A DNA stretch of 64,000 nt from positions 35,321 to 99,320 of the forward strand of contig JAIXPH010000014.1 of the NCBI GenBank assembly GCA_027486345.1, read 5' to 3'. Source of the stretch: Paracoccaceae bacterium. GTDB lineage: Bacteria > Pseudomonadota > Alphaproteobacteria > Rhodobacterales > Rhodobacteraceae. Shown here in pieces: positions 26,756 to 35,256 of the stretch. Position numbers and translations under genes: made by a program. Every line of letters starts with the position of its first letter. Within the stretch, counting starts at the first letter, position 1. The notes under the pieces were generated by a model. That model saw nothing but the letters and a program-made list of their open reading frames with translations, was not told where the DNA came from and searched no databases.

Positions 26756-27091
26756 TCATTCAAGCGGCGACACCGCCGCAGCGGGGGCATCCAGATCAAG
26801 ATAAAGCTCTGCCGCCTCGGTCGCGGGGCCCCGTCGCTCCCCCAAGGACAGCACGCGCACCAACCGGATGCGCCCGCCTTGCGGAAAGGTGAGCACATCG
26901 CCTGCGGCGACGGCATGGCCCGGCTTGGCGCTGCGCTGGCCGTTGACCCGCAGATGGCCGGTTTCCACCATCTCGGCGGCGAGAGCGCGGGTCTTGAAGA
27001 ACCGCGCCTGCCAAAGCCATTTGTCCAGCCGTAGCGTCGGGCGCTGCGGCGGCGCGGTCTTGGTTCCTTTGCCTGAACCGGGTCCAGCCAA
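26756..27091 (-). CDS. S4-domain RNA-binding protein (Hsp15-like)
   Basis: This 111-aa basic protein has an N-terminal S4 fold: LRLDKWLWQARFFKTRALAAEMVETGHLRVNGQ, then KPGHAVAAGDVLTF. E. coli Hsp15 has the same arrangement and rescues stalled 50S subunits carrying nascent chains with tRNA. It starts 12 bases after the helicase stop, so it is co-transcribed with the RNA helicase, which fits an RNA or ribosome quality-control role. The short, Ala-rich C-terminus differs from E. coli. Confidence 0.9.
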   Translation of the reverse strand: MAGPGSGKGTKTAPPQRPTLRLDKWLWQARFFKTRALAAEMVETGHLRVNGQRSAKPGHAVAAGDVLTFPQGGRIRLVRVLSLGERRGPATEAAELYLDLDAPAAAVSPLE

Positions 27092-27102
27092 AGGTGATCC
27101 GA

Positions 27103-30045
27103 TCAGACCTTGTTCTTCAGGGCCGCAAGGACCGCGAAGGGATTGTCGGGATCAATCGGCTTTTCAACGCGGGGAGGACGCGCCTCGAACGACTTGGCCC
27201 CTTGCGGTTTGCCACCGTCCTTGCCGCCATCCTTGCGGTCGTTGCGGTCGAACTTGCCGCCTTTCCCGCCCTTGAACTCGCCACCCTTGCCGCGATCCCG
27301 GCGCTCACCCTGCGGGCGGTCACCTTGGGGACGATCTCCCTGCGGGCGATCCCCCTGCGGACGGTCGGCACGCGGCGGACGGTCACCCTGCGGCTTGGCC
27401 TCGCCCTCGGCGCGCTTCGGGCGGTCGCCCTGCGGACGATCCCCCTGCGGGCGGGCCGGACGATCCCCGCGCGGACGGTCGCCTTGCGGACGCTCCGGGC
27501 GCTGGAAGCGCGGCTTGGGCGCCCAGGAGAAGCTGTAGAACACTTCCATTTCCACCGGCGCAGGCTCTGCACCCTCAACCGGGGCTTCGGGCTCCGGCGG
27601 CGGGGCCAGCACCGATTCCTCTTCCGGGATCGGCGCGGTCGAGGTGGAGGGCGGCGGCAGTTCCACGGTCTTGACCTTGGGGCGTTCGCCCTTTTCCGCC
27701 TTGTAGCCAAGGCCGGTCATCAGATCGGCGAATTGTTCCAGCGTCATGCCGGTGATCGACAGCATTTCCGGCATGGCCTCAAAGCCCGCGCGGCTGTCTT
27801 TGGCGCGCAGCAGGTCGGCCAGACGTTCCAGCATGTCGATGCGGATCGCCCGCGTTCCCGCCGGGTGATAGCCCGACAGCGTGTAATGCTGCTTGGGCAC
27901 CTCGGCGATGTTGGGGATCGTCACGAGGCCGGGCGGCGGGCTTTCGGGGAATTCCTGCAGGCCATTGTAGAGCGACCACAGCACCAGACGCAGCCGCGTC
28001 GGCGCGGGCTTCAGCAGTGCGGGCAGGAAGATGGTGAACTGGCCAAAGCGCACACCATGCTTGCGCAACGCGCCGCGTGCGTCCTGATCCAACTGCTTGA
28101 CGTCCTCGCCCACCGCATCGCGCGGCAGCACGCCCAAAGCCTCGACCAGCCGAAAGGCGAAGCCACGGGCCAGACCGGTCAACGCCTCATCCCGGCTCAT
28201 GGCCAGAAGCGGTTCGAACAGCGCGGCGGTTTTGCGGTCGATGAAGTGCTGCAGGCGGCGGCGGACTTTTTCCACCACATCGGGGCCTGCCTCGTCATCG
28301 ACAAACGCCTCAACCTGCGCGCGCAGGGGTTCGGCCCCCTTGACCAGCTTGCCGACCGCCGTGGTGCCCCACATCAGCCCGCCCTGTTCGGTGAAATCCA
28401 TCTCCGTGTCGGGCGCGTTGTAGAACCGATCCGCCCGCAGGTGGAATTCGGGCTTCAGCGCCTGCATCGCCGCCTGTTGCAGCGTGCGCGCCTCATCGGG
28501 CGACGAGGAAGCATCCTGCCGGAACCGGAAGCCGTCCAGACGGCCGACGAATTCGCCTTCCACCGTCACTTCGCCCTTGTCATTCACCTCGGCCACGAGG
28601 GTCTCCTTTTGCTTCAACCGCCGCATCAGCACAGACGTGCGCCGGTCAACGAACCTTTGAGTCAGCCGCGCGTGCAACGCATCCGACAGGCGGTCTTCTA
28701 CAGCGCGCGTTTCCTCGCGCCAATGGGTTTCGTCTTCGACCCAGCCTTTGCGTTGTGCCACATAGGTCCAGGTCCGGATATAGGCCAATCGTTTCGAGAT
28801 GGCATCGATGTCGCCATCGGTCTTGTCGATCCGTCCCATCGCCTTGGCAAGCCACTCTGACGGCACGCGTCCGGCCTTCAGGAACTCGAAGATACGCGCC
28901 AGAAGGCTTGCATGTTCCATCGGCGAGGATGACCGGAAATCCGGCACCCGGCAGACATCCCACAGCAGGCGCACATCCTGCGGCCCTTTCAGGCGGTGGC
29001 GGACTTCCGCCATTTCCGACAGATTCTTCAACGCCACAAGGTCATCGGAATCGCGCGCCCGCGTCAGCCAGTCGTTCGAGGTAGGGGCTTCCAGACTGCG
29101 GACCAGCCGCTCCACCGTACCGAATTCCAGCACCTCATTGCGCCAGTGCAATTTCTTGACCGGGGCGAAGCGGTGGTTTTCGATGGCGTCAATCATCTCT
29201 TCGTCCATCGGCCGGGCCTCGCCCGTAATGCCGAAGGTGCCGTTTTCCGTGTGCCGCCCGGCCCGCCCCGCGATCTGCGCCAACTCTTGCGGGTAAAGCG
29301 CACGCATGCGGTGGCCGTCAAACTTGGCGGTCGAGGAAAAGGCCACATGCCGGATGTCAAGGTTCAGCCCCATGCCGATGGCATCGGTGGCGACCAGATA
29401 ATCCACGTCGCCATTCTGATAAAGCGCCACCTGCGCGTTGCGCGTCCGGGGCGACAGCGCCCCCATCACCACGGCGCAGCCGCCCTTTTGCCGCCGGATC
29501 AACTCGGCAATGGCATAGACGTTTTCAACTGAAAACCCGACGATGGCGCTGCGCGGCGGCATGCGGCTTATCTTTTTCGAACCTGTCCAGGTCAGGGTCG
29601 AGAATCGATCCCGCTTCATGAACTGCACGCCCGGCACCAGCGCCGCAATCGCACTGCGCATGGTGTCTGACCCCATGAACAGCGTCTCATGCAGGCCGCG
29701 CGCGCGCAGCAGGCGGTCGGTGAAGACATGGCCCCGGTCGGCATCGGCGCAAAGCTGGATCTCATCCACCGCGACGAAATCGGCCCCGATCTCCAAGGGC
29801 ATCGCCTCGACGGTGCAGACCCAATACTGCGTGCGTTCGGGAACGATCCGCTCTTCGCCCGTGACCAGCGCCACGACGGACGGGCCCCGCGCCTTGACGA
29901 TGCGGTCATAAACCTCGCGCGCCAAGAGCCGCAGCGGCAGACCGATGACCCCGGTGCGATGCGCCAGCATCCGTTCGATGGCATAATGGGTCTTGCCGGT
30001 GTTGGTCGGCCCAAGGACCGCCGTGACCCGTGACGGGGTGGCCAT
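27103..30045 (-). CDS. SUV3-like DEAD/DExH RNA helicase with repetitive Arg/Gly/Asp tail
   Basis: This 980-aa helicase begins MATPSRVTAVLGPTNTGKT with Walker A at residues 12-19, DEIQ (motif II) at 94-97, GRAGRH (motif VI) near residue 265, and the SUV3-type region after it. Relatives unwind double-stranded RNA in mitochondrial degradosomes; the bacterial role is less clear. The C-terminal about 140 residues are low complexity: about eight QGDRP units (846-914), a Gly/Lys block, then a conserved-looking end DPDNPFAVLAALKNKV. Disordered RGG/RGD-like tails often bind RNA. It starts at the ATG at 30045, eleven bases after the TPR gene, and leads into the S4 gene. Confidence 0.93.
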   Translation of the reverse strand: MATPSRVTAVLGPTNTGKTHYAIERMLAHRTGVIGLPLRLLAREVYDRIVKARGPSVVALVTGEERIVPERTQYWVCTVEAMPLEIGADFVAVDEIQLCADADRGHVFTDRLLRARGLHETLFMGSDTMRSAIAALVPGVQFMKRDRFSTLTWTGSKKISRMPPRSAIVGFSVENVYAIAELIRRQKGGCAVVMGALSPRTRNAQVALYQNGDVDYLVATDAIGMGLNLDIRHVAFSSTAKFDGHRMRALYPQELAQIAGRAGRHTENGTFGITGEARPMDEEMIDAIENHRFAPVKKLHWRNEVLEFGTVERLVRSLEAPTSNDWLTRARDSDDLVALKNLSEMAEVRHRLKGPQDVRLLWDVCRVPDFRSSSPMEHASLLARIFEFLKAGRVPSEWLAKAMGRIDKTDGDIDAISKRLAYIRTWTYVAQRKGWVEDETHWREETRAVEDRLSDALHARLTQRFVDRRTSVLMRRLKQKETLVAEVNDKGEVTVEGEFVGRLDGFRFRQDASSSPDEARTLQQAAMQALKPEFHLRADRFYNAPDTEMDFTEQGGLMWGTTAVGKLVKGAEPLRAQVEAFVDDEAGPDVVEKVRRRLQHFIDRKTAALFEPLLAMSRDEALTGLARGFAFRLVEALGVLPRDAVGEDVKQLDQDARGALRKHGVRFGQFTIFLPALLKPAPTRLRLVLWSLYNGLQEFPESPPPGLVTIPNIAEVPKQHYTLSGYHPAGTRAIRIDMLERLADLLRAKDSRAGFEAMPEMLSITGMTLEQFADLMTGLGYKAEKGERPKVKTVELPPPSTSTAPIPEEESVLAPPPEPEAPVEGAEPAPVEMEVFYSFSWAPKPRFQRPERPQGDRPRGDRPARPQGDRPQGDRPKRAEGEAKPQGDRPPRADRPQGDRPQGDRPQGDRPQGERRDRGKGGEFKGGKGGKFDRNDRKDGGKDGGKPQGAKSFEARPPRVEKPIDPDNPFAVLAALKNKV
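27304..27510 (-). repeat. In-frame tandem repeat coding for QGDRP units
   Basis: A 12-15-bp unit (CCCTGCGGGCGGTC-like on the plus strand) recurs about eight times with small changes inside the helicase gene, coding for PQGDRP/PRGDRP. All units keep the frame. Copy number is likely to vary between strains by slippage. Confidence 0.85.
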
Positions 30046-30056
30046 TGTGATTTGCC

Positions 30057-30617
30057 TTACAGGTCCTGCCCGCCGGTTTGTTTTTCCAGCGCCTCGACGG
30101 CTTCCAATACGCTGCCCAGATGGGGATGTATAGCCAGCGCGGCGCGGTAGACCTCAAGCGCCTTTTCGGGCTGGTCGAGTTCCTGAAAGATCATCCCCAG
30201 CCCCGACAGCGCGCCGAAATGACGCGGGTTCAGCGTCAGCGTCCGAGCGATGTCTTCGATCGAGGGGCCAAACTCCCCCTCCATGTAATAGGCGGTGGCG
30301 CGGGCGTTCCAGCCTTCGGCAAAATCGGGTGCGTGATCGACAAGGGCGGTGAAATGCGCAATGGCCGCCGGAAAGTCCCCCGCCGCCATCGCCTCTTGCC
30401 CACGTCTTAGCAAGAGGTCCATCGCCGGAGAGCCGCTTTTGGACCATTCGTTAAGGATTTCCCGCTCGATCCGCTGCGCCTGTGCCGCATCGGCGGATTT
30501 CAGGTCGTCGAACAGCTTGTCGAGATCGGCGCTTTGCGCCCAAACCGCCCCGGAAAGCGCGAAAAGCACCAGAAGTGCCGCAACGACATGATTGTGAAGG
30601 ATGGCCCGGGCTTTCAT
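30057..30617 (-). CDS. Exported tetratricopeptide-repeat protein
   Basis: This 186-aa protein has a signal peptide (ILHNHVVAALLVLFALSGAVWAQ) and then three or so TPR units with the pattern W-x-x-R-A-x-A-Y (EGWNARATAYYMEGEFGPSIEDIARTL, and FGALSGLGMIFQELDQPEKAL). TPRs make protein-binding scaffolds; this one would act in the periplasm. The ATG at 30617 gives the signal peptide; the open frame further upstream is antisense to the SCP2 and hydrolase genes and is rejected. It lies just upstream of the helicase gene and is divergent from the SCP2-domain gene. Confidence 0.82.
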   Translation of the reverse strand: MKARAILHNHVVAALLVLFALSGAVWAQSADLDKLFDDLKSADAAQAQRIEREILNEWSKSGSPAMDLLLRRGQEAMAAGDFPAAIAHFTALVDHAPDFAEGWNARATAYYMEGEFGPSIEDIARTLTLNPRHFGALSGLGMIFQELDQPEKALEVYRAALAIHPHLGSVLEAVEALEKQTGGQDL

Positions 30618-30711
30618 GATGCAGAAGGTATCGCATCGCCCGCAAAAGGCCATAGGCTTGCAGTCACGACACAGCGACATTCGGGCGATAGACAAAGGCA
30701 AAGGACTGGAC

Positions 30712-30999
30712 ATGAGCGACATCATCGACGCGGCAGTTGCCGCCTTGACCGAAAAACTGAACGGCGGCTTTGACGGCGTGGCCAAGTTCGTCATCCCCGG
30801 CGAAGGCGCGATCATGATGGACGGCGCCGGTGTGCGCGCGGGCGACGACGAGGCCGACGTGACCTTGACGGCGGACGCCGACACCTTCCGCGCGATCCTT
30901 GAGGGCGACCTGAACCCGACGATGGCCTTCATGACCGGCAAGCTCAGCGTCGATGGCAACATGGGACTGGCGATGAAACTCGGCTCGGTGCTGGGTTGA
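30712..30999 (+). CDS. SCP2 sterol-binding-domain protein
   Basis: This 95-aa protein is a minimal sterol-carrier-protein-2 fold: MSDIIDAAVAALTEKLNGGFDG, then a beta sheet with GEGAIMMDGAGV, DVTLTADADTFRAILEGDLNPTMAFMTGKLSVDGNMGLAMKL. The last segment is the family signature. SCP2 domains bind lipids or acyl-CoA in a hydrophobic tunnel. The ATG at 30712 follows AAAGGACTGG. Its stop overlaps the start of the lysophospholipase-like gene (TGATG), suggesting a joint role in lipid turnover. Confidence 0.9.
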   Translation: MSDIIDAAVAALTEKLNGGFDGVAKFVIPGEGAIMMDGAGVRAGDDEADVTLTADADTFRAILEGDLNPTMAFMTGKLSVDGNMGLAMKLGSVLG

Positions 31000-31937
31000 T
31001 GGCGGTGGACGCGCCCTTTCACGCGCCCTTGGCCGATGGACCGGCCGATGTACGCGTGGCATGGCTGACCACGCGCGATGGCATCCGGATTCGGGCGGCG
31101 CATTGGCCGCTCGCCGGGGCCAAGGGCACGGTGATCCTGATGCCGGGGCGCACGGAATACATTGAGAAATACGGGCGCGCCGCCACCGATCTGGCCCGGC
31201 GCGGCTATGCCACCGTCTCGGTCGATTGGCGCGGTCAAGGGTTGGCGGACCGCAGCGATGCCGACCGGATGATCGGCCATGTCGGCGATTTCGACGAGTT
31301 TCAGCGCGACGTGGATGCGCTTCTGGCCTGGGCACGGGCCGATGGCGCGGACGGGCCGCTGTTCCTGATCGGCCATTCGATGGGCGGCTGCATCGGGTTG
31401 CGCGCGCTGGCGCGGGGCCTACCGTTTCAGGCGGCGGCCTTTTCCGCGCCGATGTGGGGCATCAGCATGGCGGCCTGGATGCGCCCGCTTGCGCCCTTTA
31501 TCGCGCAACTGTCGATCTGGGCCGGGCGCGCGCAACGCTACGCCCCCACCACAGGGGGCAAGACCTATCTTCTGTCGGTGCCCTTCGAGGGCAATGTCCT
31601 GACCACAGACCCCGCGATGTGGGGCTACATGCGCCAGCAGGTCGCAGAGGCGCCCGATCTGGCGCTGGGGGGCCCTAGCATGGGCTGGCTGCATGCCGCC
31701 CTGCGCGAATGCGCGGCATTGGCCGCGCTGCCCTCGCCCGGTCTCCCTTGTGTCACGGCCCTTGGCACCGCGGAAAAGGTGGTGGACCCCGGCCCGATCC
31801 ACATGCGGATGGCCCGCTGGCCCCAAGGCAAGCTGGACCTTTATCCGATGGCCGAGCATGAGGTGATGATGGAAGCCCCGGCCCACCGGGCCCGGTTCTT
31901 TGACACGGCCTGCGCCCTGTTCGACCGGCATCTCTGA
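30999..31937 (+). CDS. Alpha/beta hydrolase, lysophospholipase (PldB) type
   Basis: This 312-aa hydrolase has the nucleophile elbow GHSMGG (serine in LIGHSMGGCIG), the oxyanion region LMPGRTEYIEKYG and the strand VSVDWRGQGLADR typical of lysophospholipase L2/monoglyceride-lipase-like enzymes. Later acidic and His residues (GTAEKVVDPG and AEHEVMMEAP) should complete the triad. It likely removes acyl chains from lysophospholipids. It is translationally coupled to the SCP2 protein upstream. No signal peptide is seen, so it is cytoplasmic or membrane-associated. Confidence 0.9.
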   Translation: MAVDAPFHAPLADGPADVRVAWLTTRDGIRIRAAHWPLAGAKGTVILMPGRTEYIEKYGRAATDLARRGYATVSVDWRGQGLADRSDADRMIGHVGDFDEFQRDVDALLAWARADGADGPLFLIGHSMGGCIGLRALARGLPFQAAAFSAPMWGISMAAWMRPLAPFIAQLSIWAGRAQRYAPTTGGKTYLLSVPFEGNVLTTDPAMWGYMRQQVAEAPDLALGGPSMGWLHAALRECAALAALPSPGLPCVTALGTAEKVVDPGPIHMRMARWPQGKLDLYPMAEHEVMMEAPAHRARFFDTACALFDRHL

Positions 31938-32009
31938 CAGGCGAGTCTGGAAAGTCCCCCGCCTTTGCGGCAAGAGGGCATCACCTGATCGTCACAGAAA
32001 AAGCGCGGC

Positions 32010-32735
32010 TCAGAGGTTGATCTGCAAGAACCCGTCGCGCAGCGCCTTGGACCAGGCCTCGGACATGGCGCGGAACTGGGCATCCCCCGCCTCGATCCGG
32101 CGGCGCGACGTCACCTTGCAGGCATCACGTTCGATCACGCACAAATCCAACGGCATTCCGACCGACAGGTTCGACCGCAGCGTCGAATCCATCGACAACA
32201 GGACCGCCTTTTGCGCATCGGCAAGACTGGTCGTGGGTTTGACCACACGGTCGAGGATCGGTTTGCCGTATTTATGCTCGCCGATTTGCAGGAAGGGCGT
32301 GTCCTCGGTCGCTTCGATGAAATTGCCCTCGGGATAGATCAGAAAGAGCCGCATCGCGCCGCCCTTGCGCTGGCCAGCGACGATCATGCTGGCGCTCGCC
32401 CCCTGATTCATCGCGCTCAGCTTTTCGTCGATCTCGGCCCGGACAGAGGCCAGCATGTTGCCGACGATCTCGGCCACCTTCAGCATCGTCGGGGCCTTCA
32501 TGATCGAGGTCTCGGCATCCGAATCAGGACTGTCGATCACCTCCCGCAAGCGCGCGAGGGTGGTCTGGGTGATCGACAGGCTGCCCGCCGTCATGATCGC
32601 GATGACACGCTCACCGGGGTCTTCAAACACGAACATCTTGCGATAGGTGGAGATGTTGTCCAACCCGGCATTGGTGCGGGTGTCAGACAGCATCACCATG
32701 CCGTCATTCAAAAGCAGCCCCACGCAATAGGTCAT
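32010..32735 (-). CDS. Anbu-type proteasome-like Ntn hydrolase
   Basis: This 241-aa protein starts MTYCVGLLLNDGMVMLSDTRTN. After Met removal Thr1 is the expected nucleophile, with Asp17 (in SDTRTN) and a Lys at about 32 (TYRKM), the Thr-Asp-Lys set of proteasome beta subunits. The rest has the alternating Ntn sandwich (FLIYPEGNFIEATEDTPFLQIGEHKYGKPILDR) of Anbu, the ancestral-beta-subunit family, which forms open helical rings and whose substrate is unresolved. The ATG at 32735 has a strong GGGGGAGGGCGG before it. It is the last gene of the ATP-grasp/alpha-E/transglutaminase cluster, the usual genomic context of Anbu. Confidence 0.9.
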   Translation of the reverse strand: MTYCVGLLLNDGMVMLSDTRTNAGLDNISTYRKMFVFEDPGERVIAIMTAGSLSITQTTLARLREVIDSPDSDAETSIMKAPTMLKVAEIVGNMLASVRAEIDEKLSAMNQGASASMIVAGQRKGGAMRLFLIYPEGNFIEATEDTPFLQIGEHKYGKPILDRVVKPTTSLADAQKAVLLSMDSTLRSNLSVGMPLDLCVIERDACKVTSRRRIEAGDAQFRAMSEAWSKALRDGFLQINL

Positions 32736-32848
32736 TCCGCCCTCCCCCGTCGCCAGACGAGGTCAGTGCTAACGGGCCGCGCCGGGGATGGAAAGACCAA
32801 GCGGGCCGATTGTGCGATTTGGCTGCCCGATGTGCGGGCATCTGCCCA

Positions 32849-33388
32849 TCAATTCACCACACGGCCCAAAAGCCGGGACATCAGGCCCCCGGGCTTTTGC
32901 GGCGTCCGCCCCGCTTCGGTCCCGCTTTTGGCCATCTGGCGGGCGCGTCGGGCGGCCATCCAGTCGTCCAGCGCGTCATCTGCGACGGGCCGGGCTTCGA
33001 ACAGATGCGAGAGCAGGTCCTGCAACTGGAACGTCCCCCAGCCTTGCGGCACCTCTGACGGCTTGGGCAAGGGAAAGCGCCCCACATTCGTCGCCATACG
33101 CTCCATCAGGCGGATGCGCAGCGTTTCTTCGCGCAGCGGGTAGATGCCCTTGGGCACCTCAGACAGGTGGTCCGTTCCGGAAAACCCCGAGGCGATCAGA
33201 TAGGTCCGCAACGGCTGTGGCGCATCGCGAAAGGCCCGCACCGTGCCCGGATCACGGAACAAGGCGACGTGATGGGCCGCGATGGTGGACCGCGCCCCCG
33301 GCCCATTCAGCAACCCCGCCAGTTTCGGGTCGGAAAAGACCACGTCGGGTTGCACGGCGACCATGTCAAAATCGTAATTGAGCGTCAT
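32849..33388 (-). CDS. Unrecognised 179-aa protein in the Anbu cluster
   Basis: I do not recognise this family. The protein starts MTLNYDFDMVAVQPD, is soluble and has no signal or membrane helix. The N-terminal 60 residues are mixed alpha/beta with AAHHVALFRDPGTVRAF. The middle is helical (EETLRIRLMERMATNVGRF), and the last 45 residues are basic and rich in Ala, Arg and Gly (DDWMAARRARQMAKSG), ending LMSRLLGRVVN. It lies 88 bp after the transglutaminase and 113 bp before Anbu, on the same strand. ATGs at 33400 and 33421 are alternatives. Codon use resembles the neighbours, so it is probably real. Confidence 0.6.
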   Translation of the reverse strand: MTLNYDFDMVAVQPDVVFSDPKLAGLLNGPGARSTIAAHHVALFRDPGTVRAFRDAPQPLRTYLIASGFSGTDHLSEVPKGIYPLREETLRIRLMERMATNVGRFPLPKPSEVPQGWGTFQLQDLLSHLFEARPVADDALDDWMAARRARQMAKSGTEAGRTPQKPGGLMSRLLGRVVN

Positions 33389-33476
33389 TCTGCACACCAT
33401 GACAAGGAACCAATACCCCATCCTTGTGCAAGATGCGCGCCATCCTGTGGCGGGCGGATGGCAGGACCGTGGCAGC

Positions 33477-34304
33477 CTATTGCTGGCTTTGCGCCTGCGC
33501 CGCCGTTTCTGTCACGGTGACCGAAACATTCAGCGCCTCATGCCCCGGCCCGCGCGCGACACCCCTGATGGGGGCGGCATCCTGCGCGTCAAATCCGGAC
33601 CCGAGCCGGATATAGCGCGCATCCGGACAGCAGCGGTTGGCGGGATCAAACCCGACCCAGCCCAAGCCCGAGACATGGATCTCGGCCCAGGCATGCGCCG
33701 CCTCATGCGGGGTGCCCGTCTTATCGGCGAAGAGATAGCCCGAGACATAGCGCGCCGGCAGTCCCGCTGCCCGCGCCACCGCGATCAGCGCATGGGCATG
33801 GTCCTGACAGACCCCCTCGCCCAGCGCCAAGGCCTCGGCCGCCGTGGTGCGCGCCTCGGTCACGCCGGGGCGATAGGCGATGGCATCAGCCACGGCAGCC
33901 GCAAGGGCATGGGCGGCGGCCAGCGGCCCTTCGGCCCCTTTGGCCGCAGCTGACAGATCGCGCAAGGCAAGGTCCGCCGCCGTGGCGGGCGTGTCGCGCA
34001 GATAGGCATCAGGCGGCACGGTTTCCCGGTGCCCGCGCAGAACGCCAGCCAGATCATGGGTTTCCACGGTGCCCTGCACCCGCACCTCAACGCTGGAGAC
34101 CGGCCCCTTGACCGTCCAGCTTTGCAGCGCATCCCCGGCCCCGTCGCGGAACTGCGCGCCCCTTGAGGCATCCGACACCACGATGGACCACGACACCACG
34201 CGCTGCCCGTCAAAGACAGACGGCGTCAGCCGATGGCTTTGCACCACCCCGCGCACCGGCTGGTCATAGCGGTAGCGCGTCACATGATCGACCGTCAGCA
34301 GCAT
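33477..34304 (-). CDS. Transglutaminase-like cysteine peptidase of the Anbu cluster
   Basis: This 275-aa cytoplasmic protein has an N-terminal beta domain (MLLTVDHVTRYRYDQPVRG) and a transglutaminase fold with a complete triad: Cys166 in GEGVCQDHAHA, His204 in EAAHAWAEI, Asp220 in GWVGFDPANR. It belongs to the COG1305-type family seen beside circularly permuted ATP-grasp and alpha-E proteins. The reaction could be peptide hydrolysis or amide transfer. The ATG at 34304 overlaps the alpha-E stop (TGATG). Confidence 0.93.
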   Translation of the reverse strand: MLLTVDHVTRYRYDQPVRGVVQSHRLTPSVFDGQRVVSWSIVVSDASRGAQFRDGAGDALQSWTVKGPVSSVEVRVQGTVETHDLAGVLRGHRETVPPDAYLRDTPATAADLALRDLSAAAKGAEGPLAAAHALAAAVADAIAYRPGVTEARTTAAEALALGEGVCQDHAHALIAVARAAGLPARYVSGYLFADKTGTPHEAAHAWAEIHVSGLGWVGFDPANRCCPDARYIRLGSGFDAQDAAPIRGVARGPGHEALNVSVTVTETAAQAQSQQ

Positions 34305-35251
34305 CAGCGATCCCCGTCCAGATAGGTATTGCGCACCAAGGCCCCCATATCGGCATTCACCCCGATGAAGCGCGACAGGAATTCGTGCAGCCCTTCCTCG
34401 AAGATGTCCTCCACCGTCAGCGCCTCGATCCCCTCCCGCATGGCGCGGGCCGCCTCTTGCGCCGGGGTGCAGGTGCCATAGGCCTTGGCGATGCGGTCCA
34501 GATGATCCGACAGCCCATCGACGCAGGTGATCAGCGAGCGTGGGCTTTGCCGGTTCAGGATCAGGAAATGCGCGATCTTGGCCGCCGTCACCTCGCCGCC
34601 GTAAGCCCAATGAAACGCCCGATGCGCCCCCATCGCGCGCAGCATCGTGGTCCATTGGTAATTGTCATAGCCGGAACCGACGAAATCCACCTTGGGCAGC
34701 AGCACGTAGTATTTCACATCCATCAGCCGCGCCGTGTTGTCGGCGCGTTCCAGATGATAGCCAAGGTTCAGGAAATCCCAGCCGTCATTGCGCAACAGCG
34801 TGGCATCAATCGCCCCCCGCACCATGGCGGCATGGCGCATGGTCCATTCCGTCAGGCGCGACAGTTCCAACTCGCTGCGCGGTGTGCGTTCCAGATGGCG
34901 CAACTCCTGAAACGCAGAGTTCAGCGCATCCCACACCTGCGCCGTCAACGCCGTCCGCACGATCCGGGCATTCTCCCGCGCCGTGGTGATGCAGGAGGCC
35001 ACGGAATTGGCATTGTCGCGGTCAAAGAACAGGAAACTTTCGATGTTTCGCTGGACAGGCTCGCCATATTTCCGCGCAAAGGCATCGGCATTGCCTGAGG
35101 CTTGCAGCAGCGAATCCCACTCATTGCGATACCCCGCGGCCGAGGGCAGCAGGGCGATGCGCGATCCGACCTCCAGCAAGCGCGCAGCGGTTTCAGCCCG
35201 CTCCATATAGCGGGCGATCCAGAAAAGGTTGTCGGCGGTTCTTGAAAGCAT
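34304..35251 (-). CDS. Alpha-E domain protein
   Basis: This 315-aa protein is nearly all alpha-helical, with the family N-terminus MLSRTADNLFWIARYMERAETAARLL and repeated Arg/Glu-rich helices (WTMRHAAMVRGAID, YHLERADNTARLMD). Alpha-E proteins (COG2307) have no proven activity and always accompany the permuted ATP-grasp and transglutaminase. It overlaps the transglutaminase start and lies five bases after the ATP-grasp stop, so the three are one translational unit. Confidence 0.94.
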   Translation of the reverse strand: MLSRTADNLFWIARYMERAETAARLLEVGSRIALLPSAAGYRNEWDSLLQASGNADAFARKYGEPVQRNIESFLFFDRDNANSVASCITTARENARIVRTALTAQVWDALNSAFQELRHLERTPRSELELSRLTEWTMRHAAMVRGAIDATLLRNDGWDFLNLGYHLERADNTARLMDVKYYVLLPKVDFVGSGYDNYQWTTMLRAMGAHRAFHWAYGGEVTAAKIAHFLILNRQSPRSLITCVDGLSDHLDRIAKAYGTCTPAQEAARAMREGIEALTVEDIFEEGLHEFLSRFIGVNADMGALVRNTYLDGDR

Positions 35252-35256
35252 GTCCG

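Noticed and set aside
27304..27510. Possible CRISPR-like array
   Set aside because: Units are short, without unique spacers, and in frame with the helicase; it is a protein-coding repeat.
27094..28860. A 588-codon open frame on the plus strand opposite the helicase gene
   Set aside because: It is antisense to the helicase coding sequence, low in complexity (Leu/Arg/Gly-rich) and has no motif.
30618..31376. Long N-terminal extension of the TPR protein
   Set aside because: It runs antisense through the SCP2 and hydrolase genes, and the signal peptide begins only at 30617.
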